From positions 248,001 to 312,000 of the forward strand of contig NZ_FNQO01000003.1 in NCBI RefSeq assembly GCF_900107725.1: a DNA stretch of 64,000 bases. Reading direction: 5' to 3'. Shown here piece after piece: positions 1-8,675 of the stretch (position 1 is the first letter of the stretch; each line of letters opens with the position of its first letter). The stretch is from Microbulbifer marinus (GTDB taxonomy: Bacteria > Pseudomonadota > Gammaproteobacteria > Pseudomonadales > Cellvibrionaceae). Position numbers and translations under genes: made by a program. The notes beneath the pieces are model-generated. The model had not been told where the DNA came from. It worked only from the letters and a program-made list of their open reading frames with translations, and made no database searches.

Positions 1-461
1 GAGCTGTAATCCGGGTTGGCGGGGATGTGCACATGGAAATTGCAGGCCTGCAGCTCCTCGTTGGTCAGGCCGCGATCCTCGCGCCCGAACACCAGCGCCA
101 CCGGGTGGGTCGAGGCCTCAGCCACCGCCCGCTCGCCGCACTGTCGCGGTGTCAGCAGCGGCCAGGGGATACGGCGCTCGCGTGCACTGGTAGCGACCAC
201 CAGGCCACAGTCCGCCACCGCCTCTTCCAGCGTATCGACGACGACCACCCGGTCCAGCAGGTCGGCGGCGCCGGCGGCCCGCCAGATAGCGTTGGCGGCG
301 GGAAATTCCCGCGGCGCAACCAGATAGAGCTGGCTCAACCCCATATTCTTCAGCGCGCGCGCGGCGCCGCCGATATTGCCCGGGTGAGCGGTGTTCACCA
401 GCACCACGCGCACATTGTCGAGCGCGGTGAGGGGGGAGCTGTCGAGAGGAGACTTGGCCAT
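1..461 (-). CDS. trmJ: TrmJ-like tRNA 2'-O-methyltransferase, partial (3' end outside window)
   Basis: About 153 codons of the N-terminal part of a SPOUT-class RNA methyltransferase, read leftward until the window edge cuts it. The translation carries the family hallmarks: an N-terminal [18 protein letters not shown] stretch, KNMG, then [14 protein letters not shown], which belongs to the SAM-binding knot. TrmJ methylates the ribose of nucleotide 32 in several tRNAs; the family is about 250 residues, so roughly 100 residues are missing here. The ATG at 461 was chosen because it gives MAKSPLDSS just before the conserved start; no strong Shine-Dalgarno is visible. It diverges from suhB, an arrangement common in gammaproteobacteria. 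Confidence 0.9.
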   Translation of the reverse strand, partial: MAKSPLDSSPLTALDNVRVVLVNTAHPGNIGGAARALKNMGLSQLYLVAPREFPAANAIWRAAGAADLLDRVVVVDTLEEAVADCGLVVATSARERRIPWPLLTPRQCGERAVAEASTHPVALVFGREDRGLTNEELQACNFHVHIPANPDYS

Positions 462-569
462 ACTGTATGAATGTACCGGATATCAGGTGTCGGGAGAGCG
501 CGGGCGCGCGAGTGTAGCAAATATGCGCGGGAATCCCTACAATCGCACCCGCCCGGCCGGCCCGGGTTG

Positions 570-749
570 AGTCCGCATTTACCACAAAGCTCCTGCTGTG
601 GCGGCTCCAGTGCACGCCCTGACTGCTTTTCGCTCTGTCGGAGTGCTCAACGTATTCGCCAATACGCCTGCGCGCTCTTCTGTCACGGAAACCAGCCAAG
701 ACGCACCCTGGAACCACCTCGCTACGAAGCTTTGCGGTAAATGCGGACT
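570..749. repeat. 180-bp imperfect long palindrome between trmJ and suhB
   Basis: The outer 22 bases at 570-591 are repeated in inverse orientation at 728-749 with one mismatch. Inward the two arms keep matching imperfectly, and the centre is a perfect CGTATT-CGCC-AATACG hairpin at 651-666, so the whole element can fold as one long stem. No ORF inside looks real. It lies in the trmJ/suhB divergent spacer and ends 39 bases before the suhB start, so it probably overlaps or displaces the suhB promoter. It resembles a non-autonomous miniature inverted-repeat element; no second copy was found in this window. Confidence 0.75.
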
Positions 750-788
750 AGCTTTTTAATCCCTTCAACCCCTTAGTGCGGAATAGTT

Positions 789-1592
789 ATGGAACCCATG
801 CTGAATATTGCCCTGCGCGCGGCGCGCAAGGCCGGAGAACTGATTGAACGAGCCTGGGAGCGCGGCGACCTGATGAAGTTCGAGGAAAAGGCCCGCAACG
901 ATTTCGTCACCGAGGTGGACAAGGCCAGCGAGCAGGAAATCATCTACCACCTGCGCAAGGCCTACCCCAAACACAGTATCCGCGCCGAAGAGAGCGGCCT
1001 GCAGGAAGGCGCGGAGCCCGATTACGAGTGGATCATCGACCCGCTTGATGGCACCACCAACTTCATTCACGGCGTCCCCCAGTTCGCGGTTTCGATCGCC
1101 TGCAAATACCGCGGCCGTATCGAACACGCTGTGGTGCTGGATCCGATCAAGCGCGAGGAGTTCACCGCGAGCCGCGGCCGTGGTGCCGCCCTGAACGGTC
1201 GCCGCATTCGCGTATCCCCGCGCCAGAATCTGCGCGGCGCACTGATCGGCACCGGCCTGCCGTTCAATGGCCCGGCCCTGGAAAATATCGATCCCTACCT
1301 GGAGGCGCTGAAGGAAATCGCCGGCCAGACTGCCGGTATCCGCCGCCCGGGCGCGGCGGCGCTGGACCTGGCCTATGTAGCTGCCGGCCGATTTGACGGC
1401 TTCTGGGAAATGTATCTGAGCCCTTGGGATATCGCCGCCGGAGCGCTACTGGTCAAGGAAGCCGGTGGCCTGATCAGCGATTTCCGCGGCGGCGAGGACT
1501 ACCTGGAATCCGGCCACCTGGTATGCGGCACTCCGAAGGTGTTCAAGCCGCTACTGCAGATCGTCGGCCGACATCTGGGCCGCGTGCGCTAA
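789..1592 (+). CDS. suhB: Inositol-1-monophosphatase / Nus factor SuhB
   Basis: A 267-residue protein of the inositol monophosphatase family, which hydrolyses myo-inositol phosphates with Mg2+; in E. coli SuhB also joins the rRNA antitermination complex. Metal-site motifs are intact: the EE pair in RAEESG, DPLDGTTNFIHG, and the C-terminal SPWDIAAGALLVKEAGG. The start MEPMLNIALRAARKAG aligns residue for residue with E. coli SuhB (MHPMLNIAVRAARKAG as I recall it), which fixes the ATG at 789. It is divergent from trmJ and convergent with the GGDEF-EAL gene downstream. Confidence 0.95.
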   Translation: MEPMLNIALRAARKAGELIERAWERGDLMKFEEKARNDFVTEVDKASEQEIIYHLRKAYPKHSIRAEESGLQEGAEPDYEWIIDPLDGTTNFIHGVPQFAVSIACKYRGRIEHAVVLDPIKREEFTASRGRGAALNGRRIRVSPRQNLRGALIGTGLPFNGPALENIDPYLEALKEIAGQTAGIRRPGAAALDLAYVAAGRFDGFWEMYLSPWDIAAGALLVKEAGGLISDFRGGEDYLESGHLVCGTPKVFKPLLQIVGRHLGRVR

Positions 1593-1636
1593 CCGCGACG
1601 AGACACTCCTTTCCCAGAAACAAACCTTCCCAAACG

Positions 1637-1661
1637 CGGGGCAATCCATGGATTGGCCCCG
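1637..1661. terminator. Hairpin between convergent suhB and GGDEF-EAL genes
   Basis: An inverted repeat, GGGGCAATCC facing GGATTGGCCCC with one bulged base, lies in the 82-base convergent spacer. Neither strand has a proper U-run after it, so it may be a weak terminator or an mRNA-end stabiliser rather than a strong intrinsic terminator. Confidence 0.35.
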
Positions 1662-1674
1662 TAGTCTTCGACGA

Positions 1675-4600
1675 TCAATCGCTCACTGCTGCCAGCGGCA
1701 GCTCGTTACGCTGCACCTCGGCTAGCAGCAACTGCTCTAACAGCAGTGGACGTCCGACGTGATATCCCTGAATCAGGTCTACACCGATGCTGCGCAGGCG
1801 CGCGGCCGTGGGGGCGTCCTCCACGTATTCGGCAATGGTTTTGGCACCCAGACGGTGCGCCACCTGGTGAATCGACTCGACAATAATCAGGTCGACAAAA
1901 TTGGACTCCACCTGACGCACGAAGCTGCCATCGATCTTGATGAAGTCGATCGAAAAGGCCTTCAGGTAATTGAACGAGCTGAGGCCATTGCCAAAATCGT
2001 CCAGCGCGACCTTACAGCCCATCCTGCGCAGGGTAGCCACGAAGTGGCTGGCGCTCTCCATCTGGTTGACCACTGCCGTTTCGGTGATTTCAAAGCTGAT
2101 GCGCGACAGCGGTATCGGCGTCTGCTCCAGGATCTTGATCACATGGGCCTGAAACTCGGAATCGCCCAGCGCATCGGCAGACAGGTTCAATGAAAAATGA
2201 ATTTGCGCCGCATCGATCTTCGCCGCGCGGCGCACCAGCACCTCGTCGACCACCCAGCGATCCACCTGCAACATCAACCCGTAGCGCTCCGCCGCGGGAA
2301 TAAACGCGGGAGGAAGAACCAGGTTGCCGCAACCATCGACCATGCGCACCAGGACCTCGTAGTGATTGATGGCGCTGGTATCACTACTCTGGGCAATCGG
2401 CTGGGCGCAGAGTGTCAGCTGCCCCGCATCGAGGGCCTCGCGCACTGCCGATGCCATGATGATTTCCCGGTGCTGCTCCGCGGCGGTGCTCTGCTCCATT
2501 TCGTAAAGCATGACGGTGCCGCGGCTGGTGTGCTTGGCCGAATAGCAGGCCACATCAGCCTGACTGAGCAGCTCACCCAAGCGGTCGTTGCGCCGGTTAA
2601 TCTCGGTAATGCCGATACTCGCCCCCACGTCGTAAACCCGCTCGTTCCACGGAAAACGCAGCGTCACTATCTGCCGGATCAACTGCTCACAGCGAAGCTT
2701 TGCCTGCTCCTTGCTGCAGTGACGGAACAACAGACCAAACTCATCGCCGCCGAGACGGGCAACGCTATCGGAATTGCGCAACAGGGCACGCAGGTACTTG
2801 CTGATTTTTTTCAGCAGGGCATCGCCGGCGAGATGGCCGGCACTGTCGTTGATCACCTTGAAGCGATCCAGATCGATATAGGCCAGTGCGTGACACTCGT
2901 TGCGCTCGCGCGCACTTTCTATCGCGTCGAGAAGCTCACGCTTGAAGGCGTCGCGGTTTGGCAGGCCCGTCAGGTCATCGTGCGAGGCCTTGTAACTCAG
3001 CTGCCGGATCAGCTGCCGCGATTCACTGACATCCTGGAAAACCATCACCGCGCCGAGCAGATCGCCGCGCTCCGTTTTCAGTGGTGATGCGGAATGCTTG
3101 ATGTCATAGGTGCGCCCGTCGCGACTGTGCAATACGGCACCTTCCATGCCCCGCACCGCTTCACCCACCTGCAGACACTCCGTCACCGGGTTCGCCAGCG
3201 GCTCCCCTTCGCGACCCTGGGTGACATGAAAAATGGCATCGATCGTTTGGTTTTGCGCCTGCTGAAGAGTGAAACCGGTCATCTGCACAGCGACCGGGTT
3301 CATGAAATTCACCCGCTGATTGACGTCTGTGGAAATGACCGCATCGGCGATGGAGGACAGGGTAACCTGCAACCTTTCCTTCGCTTCTCGCAGACTGTGT
3401 TCGCCGCGCTTGCGCCAATCGATATCCTCCACTTGCGCCACGGCGTATAGAGGTTCGCCATCGATACCCCGGGCCAGACAGCAGGACAGATAGCCCCAGA
3501 CCACCTCGCCATCCTTGCGCATATAGCGCTTTTCCATTTGTGGGGCTTCGCACTTTTGGCCGAAGAACTCTTCACAGAATCCCCTCGCATCGGGCTGGTC
3601 TTCCGTGTAGGTAATATCAACTACATTGCGTCCGGTGAGCTCTTCCTCGTCGTATTGAAGGAAATCACAGAAACTGCGATTGGCTCGCAGAATGGTCCCG
3701 TCCAGCGCGACCAGCACCATGCCGATGCGCGACTTTTCCACTGCCGCACGGAAACTGCTCTCCACTTCGACAATGCGCGCATTGCGCTTGCGCTCGATAT
3801 TGGTGTAGACCGCCATGACATAGGCCGGGATTGCAGAACCGAATATGACCAACATCAGCATGCTGCCGGTTTGCTGTCCCGGGACGCGAACAATACTGGG
3901 ATTTGCGTGCACATCAATGCCGACATACTGCAACGTCAACAGCAGAATCACGCTGAAAACCACCGCCAGGGTCTGGAAGAGTGGCAATCTGGTTGCCACC
4001 CAGATCAGCGGCAGCGCGACAAATACGAAAGGCAGCAGTGCCACCTCAAGAATCAGGTATATGGCACCAATTGCTACGCCAGCCACCAACATCAACCTGC
4101 CGAGCAACGCGCGATCCAGCAGCCCGCGCAACGATTCGATATTGCAGTTCAACGCCAGCGGCAATAGCACCAGAATTCCCGCAGCGTCAGCCAGGTACCA
4201 GGCGGGGAAAATTGCGGAGTAATCGATACCGCTGCGCAAGCTGGCGATAGCGGTGCCGATAGTGGCGCTGGCCAGTGGGGGCAGCACCGCGGAGACAAGG
4301 ATAAAGGTGGCCCAGCGCTCCAGACTGTCGAAATAGCCGCCATTCGGGAAAAAGCGCTGCAGCAGCAGGGCGGCGGGTAACACCTGCGCCAGCCCGGCCA
4401 CAGTATAGAGTGACGCCACGCTCCCCTCGAAGCCCATCGCCAGCCCGGTCAACACATTGACACAAAAGAATGTGCCAGCGAGTAGCGGCCAGTCCCGACG
4501 GCGGTGGCGGGCAAGGAACGCGATGGCAACGGCATCGGCAAACCAGATAACCGCACTGCCGCCGTTGAAACTGAGCAACTGCTTGCAAATCAGGACAAAG

Positions 4601-4695
4601 ACAAGGCTCAGCACCGCCAGCAGCAGCGCCGAAATCCACAGATCCAGTCGGGACTCCCGCCCTTCGGGGCGTTGATCCGGGAGCATGACAGACAT
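1675..4695 (-). CDS. MASE1-PAS-PAS-GGDEF-EAL cyclic-di-GMP protein
   Basis: A 1006-residue membrane signalling protein. Residues about 20-300 are hydrophobic with many predicted helices and look like a MASE1 sensor. Two PAS modules follow (about 310-430 and 435-560), then GGDEF (about 575-735) and EAL (about 755-1000). The GGDEF motif is intact (ARLGGDEFGLLF), with an RNSD inhibitory I-site five residues before it. The EAL domain reads EVL instead of EAL but keeps the key acidic residues: NLS, EITE, DDFGNGLSS, KIDGSF and AEYVE. Both synthesis and hydrolysis of c-di-GMP therefore look possible; which dominates cannot be read from sequence. The ATG at 4695 has a GAGGA Shine-Dalgarno. It lies downstream of, and in the same orientation as, the histidine kinase. 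Confidence 0.9.
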   Translation of the reverse strand: MSVMLPDQRPEGRESRLDLWISALLLAVLSLVFVLICKQLLSFNGGSAVIWFADAVAIAFLARHRRRDWPLLAGTFFCVNVLTGLAMGFEGSVASLYTVAGLAQVLPAALLLQRFFPNGGYFDSLERWATFILVSAVLPPLASATIGTAIASLRSGIDYSAIFPAWYLADAAGILVLLPLALNCNIESLRGLLDRALLGRLMLVAGVAIGAIYLILEVALLPFVFVALPLIWVATRLPLFQTLAVVFSVILLLTLQYVGIDVHANPSIVRVPGQQTGSMLMLVIFGSAIPAYVMAVYTNIERKRNARIVEVESSFRAAVEKSRIGMVLVALDGTILRANRSFCDFLQYDEEELTGRNVVDITYTEDQPDARGFCEEFFGQKCEAPQMEKRYMRKDGEVVWGYLSCCLARGIDGEPLYAVAQVEDIDWRKRGEHSLREAKERLQVTLSSIADAVISTDVNQRVNFMNPVAVQMTGFTLQQAQNQTIDAIFHVTQGREGEPLANPVTECLQVGEAVRGMEGAVLHSRDGRTYDIKHSASPLKTERGDLLGAVMVFQDVSESRQLIRQLSYKASHDDLTGLPNRDAFKRELLDAIESARERNECHALAYIDLDRFKVINDSAGHLAGDALLKKISKYLRALLRNSDSVARLGGDEFGLLFRHCSKEQAKLRCEQLIRQIVTLRFPWNERVYDVGASIGITEINRRNDRLGELLSQADVACYSAKHTSRGTVMLYEMEQSTAAEQHREIIMASAVREALDAGQLTLCAQPIAQSSDTSAINHYEVLVRMVDGCGNLVLPPAFIPAAERYGLMLQVDRWVVDEVLVRRAAKIDAAQIHFSLNLSADALGDSEFQAHVIKILEQTPIPLSRISFEITETAVVNQMESASHFVATLRRMGCKVALDDFGNGLSSFNYLKAFSIDFIKIDGSFVRQVESNFVDLIIVESIHQVAHRLGAKTIAEYVEDAPTAARLRSIGVDLIQGYHVGRPLLLEQLLLAEVQRNELPLAAVSD

Positions 4696-4839
4696 CCACT
4701 TCCTCTGTTTATTAGTATCGTTCCGGGAATACTGCCTGATTACTTTCGATCAGCCGGTGATATCAGAAAACCGCCAGTTTAGACGAGCGACCGCCAAGAA
4801 AACATTTATTCTTGTTAAAACCGGACTGCAGGTCCCTGC

Positions 4840-6837
4840 CTATGCCGGGTCGGGGGCGCAGCGCTCCAGTACTCGGCACAATTGTGCCAGTTCGAACTCT
4901 TCGGGAAGTGCCGCATCAGGCTCCGCTTCACTGCATTTCCCCACTATCACAAAGCGAATCTTCTCGGTGAGCGGATCCTCTCTCAGGATACGCGCCACGT
5001 CGGCGGCAGACATGCCCGGCACGGCGCAGTCGAACACGATAATGTCTAGGCTCTGGGTTCGTGCGGTAAATATCGCCTCAACCGCATCGGTCGCCACCAG
5101 GTGCTGGACCTGGGAGGAGCCGCGCAGCATGGATTTCAGTCGCTCGATTGCCGAGGGTCGATTTTCTATCTGCAGCAAGCGGCACGGCGGCAGCTTTATC
5201 GCCGCGCTCGGCTGCGCAGACAGCTGCATCAATTCCATTGGGGCATCGATCAGCGGAAACTCGATCCAGAAAACGGATCCCTGGTCCTCGTGACTGTCGA
5301 AATCGATGCGCCCCCCCATCGCCTCGGTGAGACGCTTGGCAATCGCCAGTCCGACTCCGGTGCCCTCTATCTGTCCCTTCTCTGCGCCCAGCCGGTTGAA
5401 GGGTTCGAATACCTCCGCGCGCTTCTCTTCGGGAATGCCCTTGCCCGTATCGAGAATACTTAATCGCAGCCACCCCTCCGCCTGCGGGGCGAAGTTGATC
5501 ACCACGCGGCCGTTTTCGCGATTGTATTTCACCGCATTTCCGGCCAGGTTCAGCACTACCTGCTTAAAACGCACCGGGTCGGCGCAGATATAGGCGGACT
5601 CCCAACCGAGGGGCTCGAAAATAAGACTGACTCGCCGCGTCTCCGCCAGCGGCTCCAGTAGACGCTTGCAGTCTGCCACCAGCGCGGCGGGCTGCATCGG
5701 CTCCATCGACGGAGCCAGCCGCTGGCTGTCGATCCGCGCCAGCTCCAGCACATCGCCGACCAGATGCAGCAAGTGCTGCCCGGCGCGGCGGATTTCGCCG
5801 AGTCGCTGTCGCTGATCCGGATTGAGGCTTTGATCCAGCTCCACCATCTGGCTGTAGCCGAGGATGGCGTTCAGTGGTGTGCGCAGTTCGTGACTGAGGC
5901 TGAATAGCAGATCGGCGCGGTTGGCGTTGCCCTGACGTAACTGTTTCAGCTCCCGCTCGGCACGCAGCAGTGCTTCCCTGTTGCCGGTGATATCCTGCAG
6001 CACACCGAGTACACGTACGGGCTTACCGTCGCTGTTGCGCTGCGCCTGACCGCGGCAGCGCACCCAGACAATGCCGCCGTCCCGGTGCCAGAGACGAAAT
6101 TCGACATCCAGCGGCAGCTGCTCGCCAACGTGATCCCTGAATGCCTGCTCGGCGCGGGGAAAATCCTCCGGCAACATCCGCGACTTCCAGTGTGCCAGGG
6201 CAGTGCGTGCGACCGTATCCACCGGGCACTGCTCGAAGCCGATCATGGCCCAGCAGCCTTTGTCCAGCACGACTTCATCGGCGCGTAAGTCCCACTCCCA
6301 GAGGCCGTCGCTCACGCCGGCCAGGGTCTGTAGTGGCCGCTCCCCGGGCAGCTTGGACAGGAAACGTCCGGACAGCGCCTCCGTATAGTCCGCGCAGCTA
6401 CCGATAATGACACGCTCACCGTCTTCGCCATCGACGCTGATGGATCGCCCCCAGATTCTCAGCCAATACAGCTGGCCGCTACTGTCAAAGGCGCGGAAGG
6501 TGGTGTCGAAAGAGCCACCCTGGCTGCTGATTCGTTGGCGCAGCGCCAGCAACTTGGCGCGATCATCTGAGTGCACCATGCACAACTCGGTACCGGTACA
6601 GAGCCCCGATAGCGCCGCCTGTGTGTCATCGGCAAACACCGACCACAAGGCGCCCTGCGCCCGCTGTCGGCCACTGCGCGGATGCCACTCCCAGACGCCG
6701 CAATCTGCATCCAACAGCAGGCTCTGCAGATAGGCTGCCTGGCGGGCCAGCTCGGCAGGTGTAAGCCCGTCCAGCTCGTCAGGCGCGGCCAGCTGTAGCG
6801 GCAAATCACAATTTTCGCGGGAGGATGACTCGGACAA
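4840..6837 (-). CDS. PAS-PAS hybrid sensor histidine kinase with degenerate receiver
   Basis: A 665-residue protein without evident membrane helices. Two PAS-like segments (about 40-150 and 165-290) precede a HisKA domain with its phospho-acceptor box (FSLSHELRTPLNAILGYS, about 313-330) and an HATPase domain with N box (NLAGNAVKYN), G1 (DTGKGIPEE) and G2 (GTGVGLAIAKRL). The last about 120 residues have the receiver fold pattern. The phospho-aspartate position is kept (IVFDCAVPGMS), but the acidic pair is reduced to IEN and the conserved lysine near the end is not obvious, so this receiver is probably atypical. The start is a TTG at 6837: no in-frame ATG lies upstream within the ORF, and AAGAAGAG precedes it. 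It may form a pair with the c-di-GMP protein downstream. Confidence 0.85.
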   Translation of the reverse strand: MSESSSRENCDLPLQLAAPDELDGLTPAELARQAAYLQSLLLDADCGVWEWHPRSGRQRAQGALWSVFADDTQAALSGLCTGTELCMVHSDDRAKLLALRQRISSQGGSFDTTFRAFDSSGQLYWLRIWGRSISVDGEDGERVIIGSCADYTEALSGRFLSKLPGERPLQTLAGVSDGLWEWDLRADEVVLDKGCWAMIGFEQCPVDTVARTALAHWKSRMLPEDFPRAEQAFRDHVGEQLPLDVEFRLWHRDGGIVWVRCRGQAQRNSDGKPVRVLGVLQDITGNREALLRAERELKQLRQGNANRADLLFSLSHELRTPLNAILGYSQMVELDQSLNPDQRQRLGEIRRAGQHLLHLVGDVLELARIDSQRLAPSMEPMQPAALVADCKRLLEPLAETRRVSLIFEPLGWESAYICADPVRFKQVVLNLAGNAVKYNRENGRVVINFAPQAEGWLRLSILDTGKGIPEEKRAEVFEPFNRLGAEKGQIEGTGVGLAIAKRLTEAMGGRIDFDSHEDQGSVFWIEFPLIDAPMELMQLSAQPSAAIKLPPCRLLQIENRPSAIERLKSMLRGSSQVQHLVATDAVEAIFTARTQSLDIIVFDCAVPGMSAADVARILREDPLTEKIRFVIVGKCSEAEPDAALPEEFELAQLCRVLERCAPDPA

Positions 6838-6992
6838 GCTGGTCTCTTCTTCAATACATCAGGGTTTCTCACTAAGTGAATCATTTATCCCGGGGCGTGA
6901 AAAGAGCTGTTGACCCGCCTGCATATAACGAAAAGCTGCATTTTCACCAGGCCATGAGCGATTGGTTATATGAGCGCCGGTCAGCAACCCGC

Positions 6993-7020
6993 AAAAAAAA
7001 GGCCCCGCAATGCGGGGCCT
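6993..7020 (-). terminator. Rho-independent terminator, leftward
   Basis: The stem AGGCCCC/GGGGCCT, around a 7-base loop with possible further pairing, is followed on the minus strand by eight U residues. The plus strand has no U-run, so it ends a leftward transcript. The only gene in that direction, the histidine kinase, starts 155 bases further on. The terminated transcript must therefore arise in the gene-free stretch 7021-7435. Confidence 0.85.
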
Positions 7021-7275
7021 GAATCAGCGATGATGAGAGAAAACGGGAAGTCACGCATTAATAACTTTTTGCCATAACCCGTGATGGATTCCCGGAGCGC
7101 GGGTCTTGCGACCCACATCAGGGTATTTGCAACCCCTATGCCAACTTTGCAGATAAGCTGAAAAAGGGGCGCTGCGCCATCTGAGCGGATACTTTGCTGC
7201 AGGCGTGTGAACCAACAAGGTTCTCCCGCGATCCTGGGCGCACCAAAAGTAAGCAAAGTGTGACTTTCAAACCTT
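6993..7275 (-). ncRNA. Candidate structured small RNA upstream of the histidine kinase
   Basis: The 600-base spacer 6838-7435 holds no convincing ORF but ends in a strong leftward terminator. Reading leftward, it shows a GAACC-TTGTT-GGTTC hairpin (7209-7223), a GGGT...ACCC hairpin (7121-7135), a GGGTC-GCAA-GACCC hairpin with a GNRA tetraloop (7101-7114), then the terminator. Serial hairpins ending in an intrinsic terminator suggest an independent small RNA, or a terminated leader of the kinase gene. I tried to match it to 6S, tmRNA, RNase P, Rsm RNAs and the common riboswitches and recognised none. The 5' end is unknown; 7275 is only a guess. Confidence 0.45.
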
Positions 7276-7435
7276 TCACAGTTCTCAAACCGCCTGCAAC
7301 AAGCGTGTCTTGGCTGCGGTGATCGGTTAGCATCATCGATTAGCGGGGCGGAAAAAATCGACTAAGCAGTCTCGGTTTACAATGGAACACTCTGCGAGCC
7401 GACCCGCGCAGTAGCGTACTTACTAAGGTTGTTTT

Positions 7436-8599
7436 ATGAATGCAGTCCCCGAGAACTCCGGGCCCTCGAACCCACCTCGCCTGTGGGTAACTACCATCCT
7501 GTTTTCCAGCACGGCTCTCGCGGCGCTGATTCTCGTGCCGCTGTACGGTGTGCTGTACGGCTACCACTGGTATCAATGGCTGGCGTTTGCGGTTTACGGC
7601 GCCCTGTGCGGCCTGTCGATCACTGCCGGCTACCACCGCCTGTGGTCGCACCGCACCTATGAAGCCCACTGGTCCCTGCGGCTGCTGTTCGCCCTGTTTG
7701 GCGCCGCGGCACTGCAAAACAGCATTCTGATCTGGAGCTCCGGCCACCGCCGCCACCATCGCCACGTCGATGACAACGATCGGGACCCTTACTCCGCCAG
7801 GCGCGGTTTCTGGTTCTCCCATATCGGCTGGATGTTGCGGGATTACCCGAGCGGTAAAGTCGACTTCGACAACGCCAAGGACCTGCAGCGGGACAAGATC
7901 GTGATGTGGCAACACAATCACTACGTGCCGATCACCCTGGCGATGAACCTCGGATTGCCGCTACTTCTGGGCATCTTGACCGGCGACATTATCGGCATGC
8001 TGTTGCTCGCCGGCGTGCTGCGCATCGTGGTCAACCACCACACGACCTTCTTTATCAATTCGCTGGCGCATATTTGGGGCCGCCGCCCCTACACCGATGA
8101 AAACACCGCGCGGGACAACGACCTGCTCGCCTTTTTCACTTTCGGTGAGGGCTACCACAATTACCACCATATCTTTCAGACCGACTACCGCAACGGCATC
8201 CGCTGGTACCAGTGGGATCCGACCAAGTGGCTGATCAGAACTGCCAGCTGGCTCGGCCTCGCGCGAAACCTCAAGACAGTACCGACAATGCGTATTCAGC
8301 GCGCCATACTGACGATGCAGTTCAAGCGCGCGGAGCAGAAACTGCAGCAGTCCCGCCACAAAGACAGCTGGCGCCAGCTGCTGGAGAAGGAAGCACAGGA
8401 GTTCTCCGCCGCACTGAATGAGTGGAAAGAGCTGCAGGCACACCGCTACGAAAACGCCCGCGAGCGCCTGCTCGCAAAATGGGAATCTGCCGCTATCCGT
8501 ACGCGGGTGAAGGAGCTGGAGTACAGTCTGAAGATGCAGCGCAAGCGCCTGCAGATCATGACGGAACAGTTCCACCTGTGTCCGGTTTCCGCCACCTGA
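7436..8599 (+). CDS. Membrane fatty-acid (acyl-CoA delta-9 type) desaturase
   Basis: A 387-residue integral membrane di-iron desaturase that introduces a cis double bond into acyl chains. All three histidine boxes are present: HRLWSH (about 64-69), GHRRHHRH (about 102-109) and EGYHNYHH near residue 240. Hydrophobic pairs occur around residues 15-55 and 160-195. After the catalytic core, residues about 290-385 form a highly charged, probably coiled-coil tail. ATG at 7436 follows TAAGG. The gene stands alone, closed by a bidirectional terminator. It probably adjusts membrane fluidity. Acyl-CoA rather than acyl-lipid substrate is inferred from overall resemblance, not proven. Confidence 0.88.
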   Translation: MNAVPENSGPSNPPRLWVTTILFSSTALAALILVPLYGVLYGYHWYQWLAFAVYGALCGLSITAGYHRLWSHRTYEAHWSLRLLFALFGAAALQNSILIWSSGHRRHHRHVDDNDRDPYSARRGFWFSHIGWMLRDYPSGKVDFDNAKDLQRDKIVMWQHNHYVPITLAMNLGLPLLLGILTGDIIGMLLLAGVLRIVVNHHTTFFINSLAHIWGRRPYTDENTARDNDLLAFFTFGEGYHNYHHIFQTDYRNGIRWYQWDPTKWLIRTASWLGLARNLKTVPTMRIQRAILTMQFKRAEQKLQQSRHKDSWRQLLEKEAQEFSAALNEWKELQAHRYENARERLLAKWESAAIRTRVKELEYSLKMQRKRLQIMTEQFHLCPVSAT

Positions 8600-8616
8600 T
8601 GTGGAATCCGGCCGAC

Positions 8617-8646
8617 AAAAAAGGCGAACCTCTGGTTCGCCTTTTT
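8617..8646. terminator. Bidirectional rho-independent terminator
   Basis: AAAAGGCGAACC-TCT-GGTTCGCCTTTTT forms a stable stem with an A-run on one side and a U-run on the other. It lies between the convergent desaturase and RimK-like ligase genes and can serve both. Confidence 0.9.
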
Positions 8647-8675
8647 AATGCCTGAGGGAAACTCAACTCCTTGCG

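Noticed and set aside
6981..7256. 91-residue frame on the minus strand in the kinase-desaturase spacer
   Set aside because: It runs straight through the rho-independent terminator, has no Shine-Dalgarno and no recognisable features; the RNA structure explains the region better.
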